NCBI GenBank assembly: GCA_011033025.1
Contig: WFMF01000277.1
Coordinates: 124,001 to 188,000, forward strand
Length of the DNA stretch: 64,000 bases
Source of the DNA: Beroe forskalii
Taxonomy: Eukaryota; Ctenophora; Nuda; Beroida; Beroidae
Reading direction: 5' to 3'
The notes under the pieces were generated by a model. The model did not search any database. It was not told the origin of the DNA and saw nothing but the letters and a program-made list of their open reading frames with translations. The translations under genes were made by a program, and so were the position numbers. Shown here piece by piece: positions 54,754-64,000 of the stretch; the first letter of the stretch is position 1; each line of letters begins with the position of its first letter.

Positions 54754-57700
54754 CTATATTAACCTGAATTCAGTCCATGCAGTGAAGTCTGTGCTCTTCG
54801 TGGATTTGATGACTGTAACATTGAATCTGACTGCAAGTGAGTAGAGTCTCAATTGGGCTACACATCTGTAAACCCCTGCAAGATTGGCTTGTTAGTACTT
54901 ACATCAAAATTCTAGTTATATTTTGATGGTATTTTTTCATATCCTTATTGGTCACTTGTTTTAGTTCTAGGCACTTATTCATGGGATGCCATATAAGTCT
55001 TTGCTCATTCAATTTGTTTCATTCATGTGCCAAGCTAACCTTGGTAGTTCATTTTTTTGATTTTAAAACATACAAAACCAAAATTTACTCAATTAGGTAT
55101 TGGTAATATGAATCACTTAGAGGTTAAAAGCAACATGCAGCATTTCTATCAAGAGGAATATGATACTATCTTACCTTCATCTTTCTCTGCATCAAGCATG
55201 TGGACTTTCAAGGTATAAAAGCTTGGTGATGTTTCACTCATATCATACTTTTCATCATCCATCAGCTCTTCTCCATCTTTCTCCCAATAGAATCTGAATG
55301 ATCAATACGCATTAATTGATTAAAGAATCTGATGTGTAAAATTGATTTGTGCTGTCAACAAAATGTTTTGCAGTAATTTGAAATCAGGCAATATCGTGGA
55401 ATCTTCTTTTTGAATGATCGATACACATATTTTGATTAAAGAATCTGATGTGTAAAATTGATTTGTGCTGTCAACAAACTGTTTTGCACGATATTGCCTG
55501 ATTTCAAATTACTGCAAAATTTGCAGTAATTTGAAATATCGTGGAATCTACTTTTGCATAACAACTTAGCAAGGTATTTCAAATTCATCTAACATACCTC
55601 TCCATCTGACTTGCAAGACTTGAAACATTGCACATGAGTCTTCCAGATTCATAATCTTCTTTCATAGTGATATTCCTAACATAGTCAGCAGGATCTTCTC
55701 TTTCTCGTACCTATCATTATAAGGTTACCAAGAAGAAATTGAATTATTTTTGGCATATTGGCTTTCTCAAAGCAACAGAATCCTCTTCCAGGTTATGTGC
55801 TGAAGTATTTTTTCAGTAAAGAATTTGTATTCTCAAGAAAATTACTAAGCATTCTAAATTTATGTTATCTTATATATAATTTCGTAAGAGCACGTGAATA
55901 ATGTTTGTGCTTCCGTACACAATTAAATTTGAGCTTGCCAAGAAATTATCAAGAGAAACGAATGCAAAAGGGAGAAAGGAGGTGCCGTTGCTATGGAGTT
56001 GGATATTAGCGCACGTGCAACATAAAGTAGTTTCTAAAGTAGTGTTAATATTACGTTAGTGATTTAAGCTGTCGAGATGTTGCTATTAAATGTTGATGTT
56101 TGTAAATCCGTAGTTCATGAGGCATGTAGGAATTTTGGACGACATTATCGGACGCTTAGGAAAGTAGGAAATTATTACAAAAAATATCTAAACAGTAGAG
56201 TTCAACCGATTAAATAAATTCGCATCGAACGATGTTCCTACATCTCGGCGTGTTTCAAAATTAATGAGAAGTTCACAAATTTCGATTCAGAAATCAGAAC
56301 ACTTCACGTAAACGTAAGGGAAAACAAAATTGTTGAACTAACAAAACACGGCGTACCAATTTAATCTTCGCGGCATGAGAAACTCTCTTTGGCGTGTAAA
56401 AGTTATTTCAGATATAATTTCTTGTCTGAACTTACAAATGAAATGCGGCGTAGAATTATGAATTGCGCTTAGTCTGGTAGCGCACCAGGCAAGGCCTAAA
56501 ATTAATATCTAATTTATTTCCATTTCTAACGCAGCTTTATTTAGTATACGAATGAAGGAAAATCATAATTCACAGTAAGACCAGTCAAACAATGCGTTAG
56601 TGTTTCCTAATGCCTAACCACAAGTGCGTCGCAAGTTTCGTCGTTTGCTCCTTTGAAATCAACATTCACCTAACCACGAGCGCATCGCAACTTTCGTCGT
56701 TTGCTCCTTTGAAATCAACATTCACCGGGCCTGCTAGTATAATCATATTGTAGTTTGATAATCTATGTCCAACAGCTGTGAATGTCATCCACTTACAGTG
56801 ATGTTGAAGCTCATGGTGAACACCCGACCATCTCTATACTTGTAGTTACAACTGTAGATACCAGCTGCCTCTGTATCCACATAGGTGATGTTCATCCAGT
56901 CAATACCATTCCTGTCTGTGTAAGTGTTGTACGAAGATTCACTGTCCTCACTCACACTGCCACTTTCAGCCTGAAGTAGGACTAGTCAGAAAGTTGTTAT
57001 TTACAGGAAAGTTATATTCCTGACCAGTTAGTAGGTCGGATCATTTAAATCATCAGAGATCGTTCACATATTACGTAATCCAAATGTTATGTTTCAACTT
57101 TGGAAAATTTTAATGAAAATAATGAGGAAAGTTTTGCCAAAAATTTCACAATATTGTGTCGAAATTTGGATATTTTGATTACGTTATCAAAATATCCTGT
57201 AACCAGGCGTAATCATTTGGAAACACCACCCTCACCTTTGATGATTATGTAACATGTTTACGATCCCTCAGCTAGTGCTAGGGAGCTAAGGGCCTCTTCC
57301 AAATGACAAATTTTCTTATTTACTACTCACCATAAGCTTCTCTCCATTTCGGCTCCAAAACAATTCCAAGTTGTGCTTTTCCTTAGCGATTTTATAGCTG
57401 AAATAACACGAAATATTTCCATTGGGGATGTATGTTCATTGTTTAGAGCATCAGAGATTTTAACTGACTGAAATTGAAAGCGACTAAACAGTGGTTGTAT
57501 GTCTGAACGTCTTTGCGTGGCCTAATTGCAGTAACAATTTTTTATACTGTGACTTTTTACTTTTTCTTAGTTGCAGTTGAATGCCCCTCTGCCTCCTTCT
57601 GCTAGTTGAGTCTCAGTGATCTCGGGTGCCTCAGGTAGGACAGCATCGACCACTTCCACCAAGAACCTCCCATCCTGGGTCATAGTTTGTTTTAGATTAT

Positions 57701-58779
57701 GTCTTAAGATCTTGATGAGTAAACATTAACAATAAACATTGCAAAGTAACAATGACTCAGGAGATCAAAAATAAATATTACACTTTGTCCTTCTTTTGTT
57801 TACTAATTACAGTACTATGATAAAATTGTTCTAATTTTGACTTTATTATCAGAAATTAAATAATTCGACAAGAAATGATAAGAATGTTAAAGTACCTCGA
57901 GCACCATGTCCACATCAAGCTTCGGGGAACAAACGTACGTTCCCTTGTCCTTCTTCTGGATGTTGTTGATCGTAAGTGTGTAGTTCTGTCCATGGTTAGC
58001 AAATGTGTACCGCTTGCTGGGATTTGGAATAATTCAAGTTTAATATAAAAGAGAATTTTGGAGCAGATGAATTTGTTTTATCATGAATCCGAATTCCACA
58101 ATCAGTGCCAGTAACATGATACTTATTTTGTATTTCCTGTAATAATCAAATTTTCCTGAGCCCTCCAATGCCCTGCTGTACTCACGATCGTAATCGGACT
58201 CCTCTGCGGAACCATCTGACCATAGTGATGAGGTCCTGGTCTTTAAGACCACTCCACGAACATTGGAGAGTGGCATCAGTCCCTGGGGAAGGCAGATGGT
58301 TTGAAGTGATAACAGGTGCAAAAATAAACGGTTGATTACTTTGGCATCGCAACCTGCAATCATTTGATGAAAGGTGAATGGATGGCATTGGGATTCTGAC
58401 AAATGTTTTCGTTATAGCTACACGATGATATACGAATCATGTGACCAGCACTAGATTGTAGATTTGCAATAAATAACGAAAACAATGCATTTGAAAATTA
58501 CAATAAAGTATGATTGAAAGATTTAAGATACTGAAGCTAAAAGCAATCATTGATGATGTCACACGTTGGTTTCTAAAATCACAATTATGGCCATTTCTCA
58601 TCTAAAACACTCTAATTCATCGAATTGATCTTCTTAAATCAACATAATACTGTACAAATATGCAGAGATTCGACCAACTTACCTACGACAAAGCGTCGGT
58701 TCTGAGTTTCTGCCTCAGAAGGGAGCAGTACTGCTGCCAGTACGATGAGAGCAGCCCCTAGCAAGTTAGCAGTAGCCAT
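54754..58779 (-). CDS. Secreted three-Ig-domain protein, nine exons
   Basis: Exons: 58683-58779, 58186-58417, 57896-58016, 57571-57674, 57331-57397, 56797-56970, 55598-55710, 55175-55293 and 54754-54875. They total 382 codons in one frame. Exon 1 encodes a signal peptide (MATANLLGAALIVLAAVLLP). Ig1 spans 'LQCSWSG' to 'KKDKGTYVC'. Ig2 spans 'GAFNCN' to 'EAAGIYSCNYK'. Ig3 spans 'GRLMCNVS' to 'EKDEGVYRC'. It ends 'STDFTAWTEFRLI' with no TM helix. Many NxS/T sites. Exon 2 needs the acceptor TGTAG at 58418-58420; a nicer CAG at 58354 would break the frame. Exon 4's donor reads CTAAGA instead of GTAAGA. Ig tandems of this kind act in adhesion or recognition; the partner is unknown. Introns carry a Helitron and an inverted duplication. 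Confidence 0.8.
55320..55560. repeat. Direct and inverted duplication within an Ig-gene intron
   Basis: 'TGTGTAAAATTGATTTGTGC' occurs twice about 115 bases apart. 'GCAGTAATTTGAAATCAGGC' at about 55372 reappears inverted at about 55492-55515, then again direct at about 55520. It is a rearranged local duplication lying right upstream of exon 8's acceptor (55293). Confidence 0.8.
55868..56737 (+). mobile_element. 870-bp non-autonomous Helitron in an Ig-gene intron
   Basis: Starts TCTTATATATAATTTCGTAA after A, ends GGGCCTGCTAG before T. The left half of the usual 3' hairpin is missing, replaced by a ~58-base direct repeat (GTTTGCTCCTTTGAAATCAA twice, about 56605-56727). The interior matches Helitron 3 (9194-9854). 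Antisense to the host gene. Confidence 0.8.
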
Positions 58780-59658
58780 GATAACACGTTGCAAAACCTT
58801 TCAATCGTGCACAAAATTGATTACTGTTCGCAAAAATAAGCATTCGTCCCTGTAGATTGAATTACAAATTAGATAATTAAATTTGTGAGAGACAAAATTA
58901 TCACATTTTCGATCAGCTGACATTTCATTTTGTGAAATTCAACCATACTCATTAAAAGTAACACCAAATTTTCCGTTTATCTTCAAATATCAGTGAAATA
59001 AATTCCGGTTACTAGAGAAAAAAATAAGGAGGCTACAAAAATATAATAATAGATTTCATGTCACATTATGGTTTTCATTTTGCTCGTGTAATCGGGTCCT
59101 GCATGAGATTCCATTTTTCGTTCGATGCAACGTGATTTAGTAGTTGGGTTCCGTGATCGGACTCTGTTTTTATCAGAAAGCGATAAATTTATATTCGATT
59201 TGAATAATATTTAATTTTGATTTCTTTATAATCGAATTTGAATAACGCTATTTGAAAGCCCTGCAAGGTCACGAAAACTTATCTTTGTTTACTGCAAACA
59301 AACTGCAAATGCTGCAAAGGCAGATAAAATGGACGTTTACTTTTATTTAATTTAAAAAAGAAATGTTCTATTGGAGCCAAAGATTCCCCAAACCGCAAAC
59401 GAAACAACGTACAGACTGAAATTATTATTATTTTTTAAACTTGTTATTCAGTAATTCGATTAGGGTATTGTCGATTCAAGAAAATGAAGTTCTTTTGTTA
59501 GTTATTGGCGTTTATCAAGTAACAAGTGGCAGAACTTATGAAGTAGGTACATTGTACAATCATAATTCTTTATCTCATGAGATTATTAATATTGTGGAGA
59601 AATGAGAATATGCTAATTTCACTCCTTCATTTAACCGAATGATCACTTGTAGGAAAAA
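58780..59658. other. Intergenic: divergent Ig-gene and WASP starts
   Basis: The two genes point away from each other across about 880 AT-rich bases, so this likely holds both promoters. I see no clear TATA box at a usual distance from either ATG. Confidence 0.4.
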
Positions 59659-62600
59659 ATGGCAAAAGAACAAGGTCAATGGGTGAGATCTGACCTACTT
59701 TCGCAAGATGAGAACGCCATCATTAAACAGATGTATTCCCCGAAGAGAGAGGTAAGTCTTTTTCCCTTCCCACTGGCTTTCTGTATCACAAAAGGGCATT
59801 GAAGAAGGTTAAAAGAGATCGTGGTTTGGGAGGATGAGAAATAGGATATGTGTATAGCAGGTCCAGATTTAAAATACTACTACATTTTCTGGAAAGCGCC
59901 CGGATTGCTCCTATATATAATATCAGTCGCTAAAATGCACATCCGTCCGTCCCCCCCCCATTGCACGTTCCCGGTGGTCACGTATACATAGCATCGGATC
60001 AATATTTATATTACACTTTTATTAGGACCGCTTAGCCAACATCAAGCACTGCAGGTGAGGTAGATTAAGCACCTGCATACAGGAATAACTAACAAGAAAG
60101 ATTGTGTCTGTAGGCGCAGTTCTTGTTTGCCTGTGACAGGCTGTAATAATCAAATTTTCGCCTGCAGGGAGTAGTTGTGATACATTATGTACTAAATTGG
60201 TTCTAGACACAGTATTTGATGTGAAATTTTCAAAATTTTCGCCTAGGGCGCCTACTGTAGAAAGATCAATAACTCAATAACTGATATTGCTTTACCTTAC
60301 ATTAATTTGTTTGTGGCTTTTTCCGAGCAAAGCAAGCAGGCCACGGCAATCATAGGAGGAAAATTTAAATTCGCTGAATGTGGGGCTTTATCATTTTCAT
60401 TATTCATTACTTCATTAACCCATGAGTGCCCAGTGCAGTTATGCATTATGCACTTATGCATAATGTAACATGTACTATGTATAACATAACACGTGAAATA
60501 ACAAGTACTTAAGTATACCAGTTTAGCTCGTTGTGAGAAATTTGGACTTTTTCTCAGCAGTGATCATCGTTCGACGTCATGTACATATTTTTAAGGCAAG
60601 CATTGCGCAGCTAACCTTACTTTAATTTCGTTGGAGTGAATTTCGTTGTTGATTGCTTTGCTGCTCAGCAATTCCGATAAATACACGAATACCATGCGGC
60701 CGTTATTAACCGTCCGAAGTGGCATTGTGCTCCTTATTAAGGTCTCAATGCTTATTTCTGCGTTATACCTACTCTCGACAGCCCTTCCTGACCACAAGAC
60801 TCTCTACCAGAATCTAATCAACCCGCCTGAACCTGCAGAAGAACCAGATAAGGAACCAGTACGGCGATTCATTGAGCGCCTCCAACATCCCCAGGACTGT
60901 AACTCCAGCAGGAAGTTCGTCTGTCCCTTCACTCCGCACTGCGGGTTCGGTTGCATGACCCACAAACTGGTTGATTGCTTCATATACGCGGCCTGGACAA
61001 ACCGTACCCATCATAACGAGGGAAGTGTGGGAGTACTACTTCCTGCCCATCAGTAAGAACTGTACCAGTTGGATTGACGCGGTGGAGTGGGGACCTGACC
61101 ATAACCAACACCAGGTCGTGAAACTGACGCCTCATTCTGCCGCCCCTACCCCAGAGCCTCAGGAATTGGTTGTCAGTTCCAACCCCCGGGGCTGCCAGTC
61201 CCCTCCTCCCCCATGGGCTCCCCCTTTGTGTGGTGGGTGGGACACATCGTGCAGTACCTCTACCGGCTCCAGCCGAGAATGGAGGAACACGTGAGGGCTG
61301 CTAAGGAGAACATTGGGTTTGTAGAGCCCATCCCAGGGATGCAGGTCCGTAGAACGGACAAGATCTGGGAAGCAAAATATCAACCAGTGGACAAATACAT
61401 GCCGTTGATACAGCGTTACTACCAAAACAGGAATACGACAGTGAAACCCGTGTATCTGGCAACGGATGAAGCCAGCGTAGTAACAGAACTGCAGACTAAG
61501 TACCCTGACTTTACCTTCCTCAGTGACAGTGAAACAGTAGCAACAGGAGGGATCATCAAATCCCGGTACCTCTCACAAGCTCACGTTGGCGTCATCACAG
61601 ACCTACAGTTGCTACTGAGGTGCGAGGTTGTGGTGTGCACACTGTCCTCAAACCTCTGCAGACTGATATACGAGGTCCATGTCTCACGGGGGTGGAAGGT
61701 TGGCGAGACACTACACTCGCTCGATAGTGGCTACAGATTCTGGTGAAGAAGCTGACTTTTAGCTGGTGAACCGTCAAGTAACCTCTAATAAAGTTTATCT
61801 GGCTTCTTAACCGCGCTTTCTCCATTGGATATTAGATTGAATCATGAATTATATTTATGTTTATAGCTGTTGCGTATTCAACGAACTACTGCTAAATATA
61901 GCTCTGATTTTCCTCTTGAAAGTTAAAGTTAAAATGATCAAGTTCACCCCATCCGTTGTTTTTGCCACTCAATTTTGTAAATATGCTCCCAATTTAGTAA
62001 TATGCTCCTACAGCTGTTGCTACGAATTTACACAGTATTTCAAAATAGCGTCATAATTTGAATCCATTTAAAGGGAAAAAGCTAAAAGCAAAACCACCAC
62101 TCAACAAAACAAGAATTGGACCTGCTAGCACAATTCTTGGCTTTCTGTTGATCCCGTATGCACTATGCAGGCGCTTAAATTCCCACCCCGTCATGCTTGA
62201 TGTTGACTTAGCATCATGATGCATACAGTATAGTCTTAGTAAAAGTATCGCTCCGGTCAAATGTCGCACTTTTCTAATAAACTGGAACGCCCTTTTCAGT
62301 TTTTTTCACTAAAGCTTACTTTTTATGCTTCTCAACAGCCAATCATTCGTGACTTTAATGGTCTTGGCTATATTATAATGATGAAATGGCAGGTTTTATC
62401 AATATCACACTGACACTCAATAAAGCACTTCTCGTTCTAAACCGTAGTTCCTGACCTTATTCCTGCAGGTTTTGGCGTGCACCGTGGCCCAGCTGTTCCA
62501 CGCTGCCCCCAACCCTCGGGTGTGGGCCAAACAACAGACAGGGGTCGTAGTGCTGATCAAGGACCACTACCAGCGATCCTACTTCATTCAGTTCGTCAAC

Positions 62601-62898
62601 ATCGACGTGCCTGTAATAGTAGATTTTAGCCTGGGTTTATGAACGTTTGGGGGACTACGGGAATCTTAATTTCGGTTGTAAAATTGATAATAACAACAAG
62701 ACTTTTAATCTGGGTTTTGTTGTGAAATGATAATAACAACAAGACATCATTTCGATGCATATTGTGCATACACCTCAAGGTATACAACCTGACATTCCCC
62801 TCACTCCTCAGACACACACTGCAACCTACTCCGAAGAGATGTATTTGGAGTTTGACTACAAGACACCTCAGCCCTACTTCCACACCTTCGCCGGAGAG
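59659..62898 (+). CDS. WASP-family protein, 5' exons (WH1 domain); continues right
   Basis: Exons 59659-59751, 62469-62606 and 62812-62898 join in phase 0. The start ATG is preceded by AGGAAAAA, and GTAAGT follows exon 1. The product begins with a short leader (MAKEQGQWVRSDLLSQDENA), then a WH1 domain: 'CTVAQLFHAAPNPRVW', 'GVVVLIKDHYQRSYFIQ' and 'YFHTFAGE', closely matching N-WASP's 'DNPQRSYFIR' and 'YFHTFAGD'. In the family, WH1 binds WIP, and the missing downstream part (basic/GBD, proline-rich, VCA) activates Arp2/3 for actin branching. No further exon is recognised to the window end, so the next intron exceeds 1.1 kb. Intron 1 (2.7 kb) holds a FUT8-like gene. Confidence 0.85.
60694..61746 (+). 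CDS. FUT8-like alpha-1,6-fucosyltransferase, intronless, two frameshifts
   Basis: Type II layout: short N-terminus, TM at about residues 8-30 (GIVLLIKVSMLISALYLLST), a short stem, then the catalytic domain: 'CGFGCMTHKLVDCF', 'FVWWVGHIVQYLYRLQP', donor-binding 'GMQVRRTDK' (Arg pair kept; vertebrate FUT8 has His where Gln is), 'VYLATDEASV', 'FLSDSE' and 'HSLDSGYRFW' at the end. FUT8's coiled coil and C-terminal SH3 are absent, giving ~345 residues against ~575. The frame shifts near 61003 and back near 61175-61185 (C5 run). These are either real mutations or base errors. AATAAA lies at 61787-61792. By family it would add core fucose to N-glycans in the Golgi. Located in WASP intron 1, same strand. 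Confidence 0.75.
61787..61792 (+). terminator. Poly-A signal of the FUT8-like gene
   Basis: A canonical AATAAA 41 bases after the stop codon at 61746, inside WASP intron 1. It supports the nested gene having its own transcript end. Confidence 0.65.
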
Positions 62899-64000
62899 GT
62901 AACAGCTGGAAAAGTGAAAAACCGTCTTATGTAGCTAACCAGATAGATATATTGGGAAAGTCAAACAATGCTTTGTTCTCTATGGTTACTGTTTTCACTT
63001 AAACTTCTCAAACTTGTACTTTCTCATTAATACTTAAATAATAAAAAGTTATTCACTATAAGGCTGAGTTGGGTTGAATACTAATAGTGAGAATAACTCA
63101 AATGCCATTCCAAACACATCACTGACCTTTCGCTACTCATTGTATGATTTGTCAGACTTCCTGTGAGTATAAAATGTATATGTACACTCAATAACATAGC
63201 CGTGTGCCAGTGTGTGTGTAACTGTTTGAAACTTGACACGGCAGAACACTTGTAGTACTCACACACTTCAGCACTATAAGGTCATCACTTCACTCCATCA
63301 TCTGTGATGTGAGTCAACTTAGGAACTATACTCTTCAGATTGTTGAAAATGAATGTTGATACTTTGATAAAACATTTGAAATACTCGGAACAGTAACATA
63401 ATATTTCACTACAACAAGGGTAAAAGATATTTGTTCATCACTAAGCTTCTAGTCCTGTTCCTCATCAAACAACAAACGAAGTCCATTTTCTTCACTCCTC
63501 GCTCGCTCAGGGTTCATGTTTAGGTGGCTGTACGCTGGAAGTCTGTTTGAATACTGAAATGAGATGTATTTCTGTCCGTCTGTCTGTATGCCAGTCTGTC
63601 TGTCTATTTGTATTCCTGTCTGTCTGTTTGTATGTCAGTCAGTCGGTGTTTGTGTTTGGTGGTACACGATTTTCTGCAACCACACGTTTGCCTGACATGG
63701 AAAGCACGCATGATATTCCCATGTGTGTGCTATATTCGCAACCACTCGTAAATTCGCTTTATATCACTGTCCACACAGGAAATGATTTTATAGTTGTCTG
63801 TCTCCAAATTTCGGTGAATTAATTACTATATTTAAGATGAATCTGGTTCATGAGAGCTCATTGAAACATGAACATGGGTTTTCATCAGTACAGTCACTTG
63901 CAGTGCAGCAGTTTAGGAAAATATAAGCAACCCTCGAAATTGGAGATTGGAATTAAATTAAATCAAATCTATCCTTCATAATTCTCAAAGGTAATAGTAC
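62899..64000. other. WASP intron, no further exon seen; CTGT microsatellite
   Basis: A degenerate (CTGT)n stretch lies at about 63570-63650. The open frame over it (63547-63822) is repeat-driven at its start and has no domain. No splice-bounded WASP exon is recognised before the window end. Confidence 0.5.

Noticed and set aside
62095..62135. 'GGACCTGCTAGC' as another Helitron end
   Set aside because: CTAG is followed by C, not T, no hairpin precedes it, and no matching TC start is seen.

Overview
The window is animal nuclear DNA. It has spliced genes with GT-AG introns, and domains seen in animals: SRCR with GCC2/GCC3-type cysteine repeats, tandem Ig domains, a WASP WH1 domain, a FUT8-like fucosyltransferase, PIM-like kinases, and a decayed LDLa/7TM receptor. 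Helitrons, MITEs, foldback elements and LINE relics fill the space between genes. The mix suggests a marine invertebrate, possibly non-bilaterian (sponge- or cnidarian-like). The sequence does not settle the phylum.

Layout. 1-6200 is repeats, including a composite foldback element at 3387-5045 and a homopolymer-distorted stretch at 5265-6200. 6200-7940 is a broken LDLa/7TM receptor pseudogene. 8049-9854 is three head-to-tail Helitrons. 9855-14242 is MITEs and hairpin elements with no gene seen. 14243-16931 is a larger Helitron carrying a nested foldback. 16983-19066 (minus) is an SRCR/cysteine-rich receptor with a tyrosine-motif tail. 19741-19952 (minus) is a last exon of an unrecognised gene. 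20400-24360 is a 25-bp satellite.

24377-54700 is dominated by a large tandem duplication. The + strand gene at 24377-29655 encodes an unrecognised helical protein. Its last two exons, and an intronless PIM-like pseudokinase gene nested between them, occur twice: copy A 26863-43452 and copy B 44168-about 54430. Comparing the copies gives filled/empty site pairs for several mobile elements. The clearest is a 3960-bp foldback present only in A, with a TAA duplication. Another is a 5'-truncated retrotransposon fragment present only in B, with a 13-bp duplication.

From 54754 to the right end there are three genes. One is a 9-exon secreted three-Ig-domain gene (minus) with a Helitron in an intron and one mutated splice donor. 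One is the 5' part of a WASP gene (+), which continues beyond the window. The third is an intronless FUT8-like gene inside WASP intron 1, carrying two frameshifts. An intronless gene inside a host intron therefore occurs three times here: two pseudokinase copies and one fucosyltransferase.

All exon joins were read by eye from splice sites and reading phase. No alignments or searches were run.
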